Of a stretch of 64,000 nucleotides of DNA, positions 30,711-39,216 are shown one piece after another (positions within the stretch are counted from its first letter, which is position 1; every line of letters begins with the position of its first letter). The stretch lies in assembly GCA_963782555.1 (NCBI GenBank), contig CAWAKB010000001.1, positions 1-64,000 of the forward strand, written 5' to 3'. A program made the position numbers and the translations under genes. The DNA comes from Hyphomicrobium_A sp963782555. Lineage in GTDB: Bacteria > Pseudomonadota > Alphaproteobacteria > Rhizobiales > Hyphomicrobiaceae. The notes beneath the pieces were generated by a model, which had not been told where the DNA came from, did no database searches, and was given only the letters and a program-made list of their open reading frames with translations.

Positions 30711-31167
30711 CTCCGGGAGGGCCCCATGCAACGCAGGGTTCACGCTGTTCGAGCTGCTTGTTGTCATGGTCATCATGGGCATGGCGATCGTCGCCGTGTC
30801 CTCCCTCTACCGGTCGCCTTCGGCCGGCGTGCAGTTGAAGGCTGCGACGCAACTTACAGCCTCCCGTCTGCGCGATCTGCGCGCGGCCGCGCTGACAACG
30901 GGGGGCGAGCGCAGCGCCACCATCGACGTCAATGCGCGTGTGATCCGCTTCGGCGACGGTCACCCGCCACTGCAACTCGCCCGCTCGATCTCTCTTGCGG
31001 TGACGGGGGCGGAGAGCGAAAGGCGCGCAAAGGGCATGGCCGGCGTCCGCTTCTTTCCCAATGGCAGCTCCACCGGCGCCACCATCCAGCTTCGCTCCGA
31101 AAGGCAAGCTTATGAGATTCGCATCAATTGGCTTACGGGCAGGGTCTCGTCGTCCGCGCTCAACTGA
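30676..31167 (+). CDS. gspH: Minor pseudopilin GspH
   Basis: 163 residues. The leader ends at G/FTLFE in NAGFTLFELLVVMVIMGMA, followed by the N-helix and a beta-rich GspH/FimT-type domain (about 55-160, including RVIRFGDGHPPLQL). It begins inside gspG and ends inside the longest frame of gspI, so translation is probably coupled. It belongs to the tip or shaft of the pseudopilus. Confidence 0.85.
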   Translation: MARIRTWQAGCSSGRAPCNAGFTLFELLVVMVIMGMAIVAVSSLYRSPSAGVQLKAATQLTASRLRDLRAAALTTGGERSATIDVNARVIRFGDGHPPLQLARSISLAVTGAESERRAKGMAGVRFFPNGSSTGATIQLRSERQAYEIRINWLTGRVSSSALN

Positions 31168-31558
31168 CGGCCGGCGCGACACGGGTGCGGCGGGGTTCAC
31201 GCTCTTGGAGACGCTGACCGCGCTGACCATTCTCGCCATCTCGTTCGTGAGCTTGTTTGACGCCCACATGCGGGCGCTGCGCGCGGCAGGCGCTGCCGAC
31301 TCCTATGCCGAGGCGCGCCTTCTCGGCCAGACGCTGCTCAGCGACACCGTGAGCGGCTGGAAGAGCGCGCTGACCTCGCGCAGCGGCCGCGAGGGCCGCT
31401 TCAACTGGTCGATCTCGGTGGGCCCGGTGACCGCGCCCTGGGCCGAGATCAAGTCCAAGGCGAACTGGCGTCTCAACCACGTCCGCGTGACCGTCGCCTG
31501 GGACCAGAACCGCACCGTCGTGCTCGATACGCTCAAGCTTGGCCGAACCCATGAATAG
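31112..31558 (+). CDS. gspI: Minor pseudopilin GspI
   Basis: 148 residues from ATG at 31112, preceded by AAGGCAAGC; a longer frame exists but lies within gspH. The cleavage site is G/FTLLE in AAGFTLLETLTALTILAISF, then a globular domain with VRVTVAWDQNRTVVLDTLK, the W-x-D/Q pattern of GspI. GspI nucleates the pseudopilus tip with GspJ and GspK. It overlaps both neighbours. Confidence 0.88.
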   Translation: MRFASIGLRAGSRRPRSTDGRRDTGAAGFTLLETLTALTILAISFVSLFDAHMRALRAAGAADSYAEARLLGQTLLSDTVSGWKSALTSRSGREGRFNWSISVGPVTAPWAEIKSKANWRLNHVRVTVAWDQNRTVVLDTLKLGRTHE

Positions 31559-32303
31559 CGTCACGTCCGAGTCACGCCCTCCTACTCGTGAGGACGGCTT
31601 CACGATCATCGAGCTGTTGGTGAGCCTGACCATACTGGGCGTGACCTTGGGGCTGCTCGCGGGCGGTCTCAGCGTGCTTTCGCACAGCTGGGAGGCCCAC
31701 GCGGAGCGCATTGAGACGCTCGACATGGTGTCGCGCGCCGCCGACATCCTGCGCCGCGACGTCTCAGGTTTGCAGCGCGTCGTCGCCGTGAGGAGGGAAA
31801 GCCCGCGCTATCTGTTCAAGGGCACGCAGGACAACCTCTCGTTCGTCACGCTGGAGCCACCCTACCCGAGCGCCGCGGGGCCCTATTACGTCAGCTACTC
31901 TGTGATCCCGAACGGGCCGAATGTTGATCTGATCCGCGCCCGCGCCCGTTATCAGCGGGGGCTTATGGCATTTCCGGGAGCGACGCCTGCCAACCGGGTG
32001 CCGCTGCTGCAAGGCCCCTATCGCTATGTTTTCGATTATGCCGACAAGTCGTCGGGCACAGGCGTGTGGCGCAATTCATGGCCCTACTCGACCCGCTTGC
32101 CCGATCTGATCCGGTTGCAAATCGTCAACGCGAAGGGCAAGACCCCGGTCGCTCCGCCGCTGGTCGTCGCGGTGCGGGCGGACGCGGAGCTGAGCTGCCT
32201 CGCCGAGAAAGCCAAGGTGTGCAGCGCCAAGTCCGGAGGCGAGCTCAAGGGGCGGCAAGGCGAGTCGGATGTCGACAACCTCAAGAGCAAGTACAAGAAA
32301 TGA
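31551..32303 (+). CDS. gspJ: Minor pseudopilin GspJ
   Basis: 250 residues from ATG at 31551, inside the last codons of gspI. Prepilin motif: G/FTIIE in EDGFTIIELLVSLTILGVTL. The globular part contains RRESPRYLFKGTQDNLSFVT and GPYYVSYSVI, the F-x-G-x-x-x-x-L-x-F-V pattern typical of GspJ. The C-terminal 45 residues are charged and rich in lysine and may be flexible. Its stop overlaps the start of gspK. Confidence 0.88.
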   Translation: MNSVTSESRPPTREDGFTIIELLVSLTILGVTLGLLAGGLSVLSHSWEAHAERIETLDMVSRAADILRRDVSGLQRVVAVRRESPRYLFKGTQDNLSFVTLEPPYPSAAGPYYVSYSVIPNGPNVDLIRARARYQRGLMAFPGATPANRVPLLQGPYRYVFDYADKSSGTGVWRNSWPYSTRLPDLIRLQIVNAKGKTPVAPPLVVAVRADAELSCLAEKAKVCSAKSGGELKGRQGESDVDNLKSKYKK

Positions 32304-33260
32304 TGGGAACCGGCAAAGGATCGGATGTGGCGCACGCACCGGCGGACACGCGGGAGCGCGGCTTGGCGCTGCTCATCGTCTTGTGGATCATCGTGGCGGC
32401 GGCGCTCCTCGTTTCCGCCTTCAACGCAACGGTGCGCAGCGGCGTATCGTTCGTTGGTTCGGAGGTGCAGCTGACGCAAACGCAGGCGCTGCTCGATGCC
32501 GGCGCCGAGATCGCTGCCGGACGCCTGATCGACGATGAGGAGGCCCGGCGCTGGCCGCCCGATGGCAGCCTGCACAGGGTCTCGTTCGCGGGCGCTAATC
32601 TCGCCATCGGCATCAGCGACACAAGCGGGCGCATCGACATCAACAAAGCCGACAAAAAGCTTCTAATGGGCCTTCTGCGCCAGTTCGCAGGTTCCGAGGC
32701 GAAGGCTGGGCGGGTGCGCGACCTGATCTTGCTGGCGCGCGGAAAGGCCCCCGGCGCGAAGGAAAAATCAGAATCGCAAGGGGGCGCCAATGCCGATGAC
32801 GATTTCGGCCAAAAGCGCCAAGAGCGAGGTGCCCGCATTCATGGATATCGCCCAGCTCCGCGACTTGCCGGGCATGACGGCACAGCTCTACAGGGCGATC
32901 GCCCCCTTTATCACGGTTTACTCTGGCGACGGCCGCATCAATCCGCGCGCTGCACCCGACGAGGTGCTCGCGTCCATACCGGGGTTGACGCGGGGCGACA
33001 TCGAGAAGCTGCGCGCATCGGCGAAGGCGCCGCCCGACGAGAACGACCCGACGCTATTGGATATCATGCAGCGCGTCGGTGCTTATCTCACCAACAAGCC
33101 GGGCCCTGGCTACCTCATTACGGTGCAAGTCCTGAGGCCCGGCGCCGAGCGTGCCGCGAGCGCCGTCTACGTTGTGGCCCCGGGCATCGACGGCGATGCG
33201 CCCTACCGGCTCATCGCCAAACGGCCCGACGCTTCGGTGCAACCGAGCGGGGCGAGCTAG
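32300..33260 (+). CDS. gspK: Minor pseudopilin GspK, reading frame broken
   Basis: About 320 residues once the frame is restored, normal for GspK, the pseudopilus tip. The first frame (from ATG at 32300) gives RGLALLIVLWIIVAAALL, then SDTSGRIDINKADKKLLMGL, a GspK hallmark. From about 32800 conserved sequence continues in the +1 frame: MDIAQLRDLPGMTAQLYRAI, FITVYSGDGRINPRAAP and EVLASIPGL. The switch falls in a low-complexity linker near 32760-32815 that has an A5 and a G5 homopolymer. The first frame stays open into gspL, so a naive call would fuse the two. Probably one extra base; error or mutation undecided. Lacks the usual glutamate at +5, as GspK often does. Confidence 0.82.
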
Positions 33261-33262
33261 GT

Positions 33263-34378
33263 GTGGATCGTGAAGTGACGGAGAACGCGAGCACGAGCCC
33301 CATTGGACGTTTTTACGCTTGGTGGCTCAAAGAGCTTGCCAGAGCCGTGACCCCGCGTCGCGCCGGCACCAATGCGTGGCGCACGCTCGTGCGGCATACG
33401 ACGGAAGGGCTGGAGATTTCCACCCGATCGGGCACCTCGATCAAGCCACTCGGCACGCTGCCATCCGACGCGGCGCCCAATCAGGTCGCGGCCATAAAGA
33501 AGCTCGTGTCGCAAAAAGCCGCGACCGGCGCCGAGCAGGTGCTGCTTCGGGTGTCGCCCAGCGACATCGTCGAGCGCACGATCCAGATCCCCAAGGCCGC
33601 TAGCGACGTGATCGAGCCGGTTCTCCAGAACCAGATGGAGCGGATCGTTCCCTGGTCGCCGGACGATACGCGCTACGGCTACCGGATTGTCGGGACCAAC
33701 GAGGCCTCGGCCGAGCAGCTTGACATCCAAATTGTCGCCACCACAAAAAGCGTGCTGGACGGCGCGCTACGGCGTGCCGAGAGCGTTGGGCTCAATCCGT
33801 ACGCCATCGACTTTGCACCCGACGCGTCTTCGGACGCGGCATCGATCGAGCTCGCCTCGCTGACACCCGATCCGCTGAAAAGAACGGCCAAAGCGCTACA
33901 GGCCGGTCTCGCCGTTATCCTTGTCCTCTGCGTCGCGATCGGCGCGTTCGGGCTTTATCTCATGTGGAATTGGCAGGTCGAAAGCGACGACCTGGAGGCG
34001 CGGATCACGACTGCCAGCTCCCGCGTCGAGGAGGTGAAGCGGCTGAACGACGAGAACACCGAGCTGCGCCAGCAGCGCGAGCGCTTGGTCCGGCGCAAAA
34101 GGGAAGAGCCGGCGGTGATGGTGCTGATCGAGGCCCTGAGCCGCGCGCTCCCCGACACGGCCTATCTCAGCGAATTGGAGATCCACGGCCGCGATACCCG
34201 GATCGTCGGCAAATCGGACGATCCCACCGCGCTCATCACCATGCTCGAGGACACGCCCCAGTTCGAGGACGTGCATTTCTCCGCTGCCACCACGCGCGAG
34301 GAGGGTGAGACGGCAGGGACATTCTCCATCATCAGCCGTGCCCAAGGCGGCCCCACCTTAGAGAAGAAAAAGCCATGA
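33263..34378 (+). CDS. gspL: Type II secretion protein GspL
   Basis: 371 residues from GTG at 33263, two bases after the gspK stop. The N-terminal cytoplasmic part (about 20-200) has the short actin-like fold that binds GspE (for example QVLLRVSPSDIVERTIQIP). One transmembrane helix (AGLAVILVLCVAIGAFGLYL) lies near residues 213-233, followed by a periplasmic coiled coil and a ferredoxin-like domain (about 275-350). This is a PilN/GspL hybrid arrangement. GTG at 33275 is an alternative start. It overlaps gspM by four bases. Confidence 0.8.
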   Translation: MDREVTENASTSPIGRFYAWWLKELARAVTPRRAGTNAWRTLVRHTTEGLEISTRSGTSIKPLGTLPSDAAPNQVAAIKKLVSQKAATGAEQVLLRVSPSDIVERTIQIPKAASDVIEPVLQNQMERIVPWSPDDTRYGYRIVGTNEASAEQLDIQIVATTKSVLDGALRRAESVGLNPYAIDFAPDASSDAASIELASLTPDPLKRTAKALQAGLAVILVLCVAIGAFGLYLMWNWQVESDDLEARITTASSRVEEVKRLNDENTELRQQRERLVRRKREEPAVMVLIEALSRALPDTAYLSELEIHGRDTRIVGKSDDPTALITMLEDTPQFEDVHFSAATTREEGETAGTFSIISRAQGGPTLEKKKP

Positions 34379-34956
34379 CGGTGCGTTCGCAATCTTTGTC
34401 GGCGCTGCTCGCCGCCGGTGCCCTGGTGGCGGGGTTGGCGCTGTTGGGGCTCCTGACCGCCCTGCCGTTCGTACGCTTGAACGCGTTGGAGCAGACGATC
34501 GCCGACAGCCAGGCGGAGCTTCTCAATCTGCGCAAGGAGATTGCCAGAGAGGGAGAGCTCAGAAAGGAGAACAACGAGCTCGCGGCCTCTGGCAAGGACG
34601 CCAAGCTGCTGCTGCTCGAAGGCGAGACGACGGGAATTGCCGGAGCCAACCTACAAAAGCTGGTGAGCGGTCTGGTGCTGGCGCATGGCGGGGAGGCGAC
34701 CAGCTTCCAGATCCTGCCGCCAAAGGAGGACGGCAATCTGATGCGCATCCCCATGAGCTTGTCGATCAGCGTCGGCATCGACGGGTTGCGCGACATTGTT
34801 CACGGACTGGAGACGGGCACTCCCCTGATCTTCATCGACGACATATCGGTGCGCGCGCAGCAGGATGATTTCCGGGCGATCGATCCGCATTACCTGGGCC
34901 CCCTCGATGTGACGTTGCAGGTGAGTGGATTCGCTTACAAGAAAGAGGCTTCCTGA
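34375..34956 (+). CDS. gspM: Type II secretion protein GspM (GspM_b type)
   Basis: 193 residues. An N-terminal transmembrane helix (SALLAAGALVAGLALLGLL) is followed by a short coiled coil (about 40-75) and a ferredoxin-like periplasmic domain with FQILPPKEDGNLMRIPMSLS, the fold of GspM/PilO. It partners GspL in the inner-membrane platform. ATGA-type overlap with gspL. Confidence 0.8.
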   Translation: MTVRSQSLSALLAAGALVAGLALLGLLTALPFVRLNALEQTIADSQAELLNLRKEIAREGELRKENNELAASGKDAKLLLLEGETTGIAGANLQKLVSGLVLAHGGEATSFQILPPKEDGNLMRIPMSLSISVGIDGLRDIVHGLETGTPLIFIDDISVRAQQDDFRAIDPHYLGPLDVTLQVSGFAYKKEAS

Positions 34957-34959
34957 GCC

Positions 34960-35508
34960 GTGCTTAAGAATCGCCCATTGCTGCTGGTCCTGGTTTGCCT
35001 AGCCCTCGGGGTCCTGGTCTACATCGACAATCGTCGCGGTGCCAAGCCGGACAATGACGAGCCGTCGGCGCAAACCCGCGAGCCCGCACGCGCCGCCGCC
35101 GATGCTGCAGCGCCGACGTCCGACGCAGACAGCCCCGCCTCGCGATTGGTCCACCTGCAACTCACCAATCCGCTGTCCAGCTTCGACAAAGCAACTCTCA
35201 AAGACTGGGTCGAACGGCCGTTGTTTGCTCCGACCCGGAAGCGTCCCGCGGTCGTTGCGTCAGCTGCCCCCCAGACCGCGGGGCCGTTCAAGCCCAAGCG
35301 GCCACCGCCGAGCTACGACCTGCTCGGCATCTTGCGCGACGGCTCCCACGCGATTGCGCTTCTGCGCAAGAAGGGCGAAGGGACGAGCTTCCGCGTCGAG
35401 GTTGGCGACATGATCGGCGGATGGCGGGTTGCGCGCATGGAGCCTGAGTCGGTTGTGCTCGAGCGCGAGGACGGGACCTCGCAGACCGTGGCGCTCTCGC
35501 GCGAGTAG
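34960..35508 (+). CDS. GspC/GspN-like T2SS inner-membrane protein
   Basis: 182 residues from a GTG start. One N-terminal membrane anchor (PLLLVLVCLALGVLVYI), a disordered Ala/Pro-rich linker (about 30-75), and a small beta domain (about 105-180) with YDLLGILRDGSHAIALLR and GDMIGGWRVARMEPESVVLE. This resembles the HR domain of GspC/PilP, which contacts the N0 domain of GspD; no PDZ domain is present. Annotated variously as GspN in related genomes. It follows gspM by three bases and ends the forward operon. It may take the place of GspC, of which I see no other copy here. Confidence 0.7.
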   Translation: MLKNRPLLLVLVCLALGVLVYIDNRRGAKPDNDEPSAQTREPARAAADAAAPTSDADSPASRLVHLQLTNPLSSFDKATLKDWVERPLFAPTRKRPAVVASAAPQTAGPFKPKRPPPSYDLLGILRDGSHAIALLRKKGEGTSFRVEVGDMIGGWRVARMEPESVVLEREDGTSQTVALSRE

Positions 35509-35521
35509 CGCTGCCTCGGGG

Positions 35522-35959
35522 CTATTCGATATTGCCGCCGGTCAGGGCCTGCATCAGCCTGTCGTTGGAGACTCCGCTTGCGTGCCCGCGACTTGAGTGG
35601 GATGGCGCGGCACCATATTTTGCGTCGAGGATCATAACCTTGGCGATGCCGCTAGGGTTATCGGTAGACCGCACGATCATGTGGTTCCAATTGCGCAAGA
35701 GCCGCTCGATTACGCTTTGCAGGCTGCCGGTCATGGTCGCAGACAAGGCCTCGCCGCGCTTGGCATTCTTCAGTCCGAGAACCTCGAACCCGTAGCGCTT
35801 GCGCAGGTCCTCGAGGACGGCGTCGACCGTCGCATCCTTGATCGTGACGGTGATGCTTTGCGCCGGGCTGTCACCGCTAACGGTTATGGCGGCGGCCTGA
35901 AGCGGCATGGGCAGCATCAAGCAGCCGATGACGAATGCTGTGCAGCCCAATCGTGTCAT
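35522..35959 (-). CDS. Periplasmic STN-domain protein, T2SS accessory
   Basis: 145 residues with a signal peptide ending near QAAA. Residues about 35-115 form a secretin/TonB short N-terminal (STN/N0-like) domain: ITVTIKDATVDAVLEDLRKRYGFEVLG, then SLQSVIERLLRNWNHMIV. The protein has no secretin core or TonB barrel. Its position convergent with the end of the T2SS operon suggests that it binds a T2SS component, perhaps the HR-type domain of the preceding gene. This is inference from domain and neighbourhood. Confidence 0.65.
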   Translation of the reverse strand: MTRLGCTAFVIGCLMLPMPLQAAAITVSGDSPAQSITVTIKDATVDAVLEDLRKRYGFEVLGLKNAKRGEALSATMTGSLQSVIERLLRNWNHMIVRSTDNPSGIAKVMILDAKYGAAPSHSSRGHASGVSNDRLMQALTGGNIE

Positions 35960-36134
35960 GGCCTCGGGCTCCCGTTAGATGCGCTCACTGTCGGCGATAT
36001 GAGCGTCATTTTGTTGACTAGCTAAGTCACTTTGATCTTGCAGATTTTCCCCCGACTTGACAAGCGCGGCACGGGCCTCGCCGCTCGTTGAAACAAGACG
36101 AGCGACGTTGCCGTGTGGAGTGCGCGGCCTGCGG

Positions 36135-36509
36135 CTAGTAGCAGCCGCTGCGGATCATGCAGCGGGTGTACCTCCAATTGTCCTCGCCGAAAGCCTCATA
36201 GCTCCAGCGCTGGAAGCCTTGGCCCAGAAGGAAGACGCAACGTTTCTGCTTGCGCAGGCACCCCTCGTAGTCGCGGCAAATCCCTTCATGCCGGTGATAC
36301 CGGTAGACGCCGGCGACGGGATCCCAGCCGAACAGCTTGCGGCAGTGGAAGCCATGCACCTTGTTGACGATGGATGCGCCTTCGGCACTGCTGCCGATGC
36401 TCTGCGCTCCGGCCAGTGAGACGGCCAGACTGCGCTCTGCGAGCGGGCCGGCGAGACACATCGCGACCGCGAAGGCCGCGACAAGACGAGTTACTACTCT
36501 ACGCAACAC
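36135..36509 (-). CDS. Small secreted cysteine-rich protein, unknown function
   Basis: 124 residues with a signal peptide (MLRRVVTRLVAAFAVAMCLA, cleavage near 29). The mature part has six cysteines: HGFHCRKLFGW, HEGICRDYEGCLRK, KRCVFLLGQG, TRCMIRSGCY. Their even number and the tyrosine/tryptophan content suggest a compact disulfide-bonded domain. I recognise no family. It is monocistronic, upstream of a long non-coding region. Base composition matches its surroundings. Confidence 0.6.
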   Translation of the reverse strand: MLRRVVTRLVAAFAVAMCLAGPLAERSLAVSLAGAQSIGSSAEGASIVNKVHGFHCRKLFGWDPVAGVYRYHRHEGICRDYEGCLRKQKRCVFLLGQGFQRWSYEAFGEDNWRYTRCMIRSGCY

Positions 36510-36800
36510 ACTCCCCCCGTACCAAAGGCCGCACGGACTGCATAATGCCGCCCGGCGGTGGCCAATGCCATAGGAAGTCCAATATCATAGGAATGTGTAG
36601 GCGCGGATGCGGCAGCCGGGCAACGGCCGGCCTTAGGCATGGATAAAGGGCTCCGGCGCGCTGCACTGCAGCGTGATCGGTTGCGAAATGCGCCCTGTCG
36701 GACAGACAACCTGAACCCTGGGACCCATCCCGCATTTCTATCTGCCCTACGGCTGACATCAAAATAATTCTTCAATTCGACGCCCGTGCGCGCCCGCTCG

Positions 36801-36826
36801 AAATAGTTCAGCGTGATGAACTATTT
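36801..36826. repeat. Inverted repeat upstream of AraC-type regulator (1)
   Basis: AAATAGTTCA and its exact reverse complement TGAACTATTT are separated by six bases. It lies about 195 bases before the regulator start and may be an operator or an RNA hairpin. Confidence 0.65.
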
Positions 36827-36841
36827 TGCATGCCGTTTTGA

Positions 36842-36864
36842 CATCGTTTCTCAAAGAAACGATG
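36842..36864. repeat. Inverted repeat upstream of AraC-type regulator (2)
   Basis: CATCGTTTCT and its exact reverse complement AGAAACGATG are separated by three bases. The repeat begins 15 bases after the first inverted repeat. The tight loop favours an RNA hairpin, but a DNA operator is also possible. Confidence 0.65.
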
Positions 36865-37019
36865 GCGTGCTCGCAAGGATTACAACTGTAAGTCGCGAAA
36901 CGTTTTTCATGCGGTCGCCGCTTTTTTTGATGACACATCTTCCAATATGGATAACAATTATTCTTGGCAATTGATGAACTCAAATGTGCGGCAAGAGAAC
37001 CGCGCCAAGGGGGAGACAT

Positions 37020-38027
37020 ATGCCCAAAGAGGGAACGTCCACCACCGCCGATGTCGATGAAAATCTGGAGCTGAGGGTTTGGGACACGCAGTACTGCGCC
37101 CCGAGCAAGGCCTTTACCTTCTTTCGTGAGGGTGTGTGCAGCAACTTCATGCCCTGGTCGCCGGAGCACAAGTCCGAGAAGGCGTTTGACGCACGAATCG
37201 AGGGTCGAGCCTTCGAAAAAGGCTCGGCGGCGCGCGTGGTTATGACGCCGGTCGTTGCGCATCGAACTAAGCAAAATGTCGCCGCGTCGCCGCTCGATGG
37301 CATCTACGCCAACTTTGTTGTGTCCGGCGAGTGCTGGGTCGAGCAGGCAGGACGTACCAGCGTGGCCAGACGGGGCGATCTGATCGTCTACCACACGGAT
37401 ATTCCGTGCAAGCTGACGGAGAGGGGTGACCTTTTCTACGAGGACGTGGCGTTCCTGTTCCCCAGGAGCTGTTTCTCCCTCAGCGATAAGGAAGCGGGGT
37501 TGTTGCGTAATATTGTTCTAACGCAAAACCGGATGCTCAATCCTCTCTCGAGCTGTCTGGCATTTTTGGCAGAGAACATGGCCACCGAGTCAAAAGAGGG
37601 GTTGAATGCGGTTTTTGACGCCTGCGTCTCGTTGTTGCCGGTAGCGGCCGGGTGCTATGAGCTCCCGGAAAATGACGCCTCCTTCAGTGCACCCGCAAGC
37701 TATCTGCTGCGTGAGATCATGGAATTCGTAAATCGCAACATTTCCAGCGTGGATCTCACGCCCGGGCGTGCGGCCGAGCACTTCGGCATTTCGGCGCGCT
37801 ACGTGCACAAGTTGTTTGCCGTGAGCAGCACGACGTTCAGCGCCTATGTCGTTGCCAAGCGCCTGCAGCACATTCGCAGCGATCTGCTGTCGCCCGCCTG
37901 CCGCAATCAGCCGATCTCCAACCTGGCCTACCGCTGGGGCTTCAACGATCTCTCAAGCTTCAATCGTGCCTTTAAGAGCCGTTTCGGCTGCAGTCCGAGC
38001 CGCTTCCGCGCCCAGTTTGGGCATTGA
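37020..38027 (+). CDS. AraC-family transcriptional regulator (paralogue 1)
   Basis: 335 residues from ATG at 37020, preceded by GGGGGAG. The N-terminal 200 residues resemble the AraC-binding-like/cupin region (begins near ELRVWDTQYCAPSKAFTFF; SVARRGDLIVYHTDIPC is a cupin-like strand pair). The C-terminal HTH_18 domain (about 235-333) has FGISARYVHKLFAVSSTTF as first helix-turn-helix and YRWGFNDLSSFNRAFKSRFG as the second. It closely resembles the second AraC gene at 46632-47669, especially across the DNA-binding domain, and the two bracket the amidohydrolase/oxygenase locus. Ligand unknown. Two inverted repeats lie upstream. Confidence 0.88.
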   Translation: MPKEGTSTTADVDENLELRVWDTQYCAPSKAFTFFREGVCSNFMPWSPEHKSEKAFDARIEGRAFEKGSAARVVMTPVVAHRTKQNVAASPLDGIYANFVVSGECWVEQAGRTSVARRGDLIVYHTDIPCKLTERGDLFYEDVAFLFPRSCFSLSDKEAGLLRNIVLTQNRMLNPLSSCLAFLAENMATESKEGLNAVFDACVSLLPVAAGCYELPENDASFSAPASYLLREIMEFVNRNISSVDLTPGRAAEHFGISARYVHKLFAVSSTTFSAYVVAKRLQHIRSDLLSPACRNQPISNLAYRWGFNDLSSFNRAFKSRFGCSPSRFRAQFGH

Positions 38028-38079
38028 GCGGCGGCCGGCCGGCTCGAACTTTGGGCGCTGCCGAGCGTTCCGGAGAGCA

Positions 38080-38110
38080 GAGCGCGCCGCGGGATTGCCG
38101 CGGCGCGCTC
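38080..38110. terminator. Bidirectional hairpin terminator
   Basis: A perfect 13-bp stem (GAGCGCGCCGCGG with CCGCGGCGCGCTC) and a five-base loop lie between the convergent AraC-type and SH3-domain genes. No long T-tract follows, but position and strength make terminator function likely. Confidence 0.75.
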
Positions 38111-38217
38111 GCTTTGGGCTCAATGATGATTGAACGAGAAGCGCCAGGGGTGGCGCCGGGGCTTGCGCCTTTCACGTGAGATCGTCGAAGCCCAGGCGCT
38201 AAAGCCGCGGACCCAAA

Positions 38218-39216
38218 TTATCGCGACACGGCGCTCGCGGCTGGCGCGGACGTGTCCTCGGCGAGGAAGGAGCGGTTCACCCACCCGCTCACGCTCCCGT
38301 ACCTGATGGGGCACCAGTCCGCGCGGCATGGTCCGACAATTTTCACGCCGCGGCCTTCCGGTGGCAGCTCGCCGACTGGAGGGTAGAGCTCCGAAGGTCC
38401 GCTTCGCACATTGAGCATGTCGTCGTCTTCCACGCCCGCGACCCGGAAAGACGCCAGGATCACCGGGGACGACGCATACGCAGTGGCGATCTCGGTCGGA
38501 TGACGAGGACTGGGGTTACGGGGGCCGGCCGCCTTCTGCGGAGGGGCAGGCGTCGTTCGCGGAGCCGACGGTATTTTCTCCGCGGATTCGGCCGAGCGCT
38601 CGGCACTGATCGCCCGACGCTCGAAGGCGTCGAGCACATGTCTTGGCTCGTCGGCCGGCCGCGTGGCGATCATGGCATCGAAGGCCGCCTCAGCGAAGCG
38701 TATGTAGCGGCCCTCGCTGGGCGTACTCGCGGGCTCGGCGTCCCGCTTTGTGGGCGCCGCCGGTGCGATGTCCGCAAGTTCTAGCGTTTTGGCTTCGGGG
38801 GGACGCGGCGGAGCCTCCGCTACCACAGACGGCGCCGGCTCGACGATGGTTCCTGTTCCGCTACGGTCATCCGCTCCGCGCCAATAGATGCGAGCGCCGT
38901 CCTGGCGCAGGCTGACGCAGCGGGTCTTTGCCTCGAACCATCGGAACCACTTGACGCAAAGCTGGTCGTTCGCAACCCACCAGCGGCCGCGATCGTGGTC
39001 CGCGCCGAGGACGGAGGCGAGCACCCCCGCCTTGCCCGAGACGAGACCATCCTTGGAGAAGCGGACGGGAATGACAGTGCCGGCAGGCGTGTCCATCTCG
39101 ACCAAGGCGCCCGTGAGCATCGCCTTAATGGCTTCATTCGATAACCGCGCCGGCTCGGCGGTGGCCGCAGTCGCGGCGGCCAGGCAACATGTCGTGGTAA
39201 GTAGCCGGAGCAGCAT
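38218..39216 (-). CDS. Secreted SH3b-domain protein
   Basis: 332 residues with a signal peptide (MLLRLLTTTCCLAAATAATA). An N-terminal domain (about 25-120) includes KWFRWFEAKTRCVSLRQDG, a pattern shared by uncharacterised rhizobial periplasmic proteins. A proline/alanine-rich linker (about 125-245) follows. The C-terminal SH3_3-type domain (about 260-318) reads DDDMLNVRSGPSELYPPVG, then DWCPIRYGSVSGWVNRSFL. Bacterial SH3 domains of this kind usually bind peptidoglycan or peptide ligands in the periplasm. It is divergent from the amidohydrolase gene across a 704-base gap. Confidence 0.75.
   Translation of the reverse strand: MLLRLLTTTCCLAAATAATAEPARLSNEAIKAMLTGALVEMDTPAGTVIPVRFSKDGLVSGKAGVLASVLGADHDRGRWWVANDQLCVKWFRWFEAKTRCVSLRQDGARIYWRGADDRSGTGTIVEPAPSVVAEAPPRPPEAKTLELADIAPAAPTKRDAEPASTPSEGRYIRFAEAAFDAMIATRPADEPRHVLDAFERRAISAERSAESAEKIPSAPRTTPAPPQKAAGPRNPSPRHPTEIATAYASSPVILASFRVAGVEDDDMLNVRSGPSELYPPVGELPPEGRGVKIVGPCRADWCPIRYGSVSGWVNRSFLAEDTSAPAASAVSR

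Larger units (their letters stand above)
36510..37019. other. Intergenic region before araC-type gene, with hairpins
   Basis: A 510-base gap between the Cys-rich gene and the AraC-type gene, transcribed divergently. No gene is seen. The half near the regulator is AT-rich and contains two perfect inverted repeats, listed separately. Confidence 0.55.
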
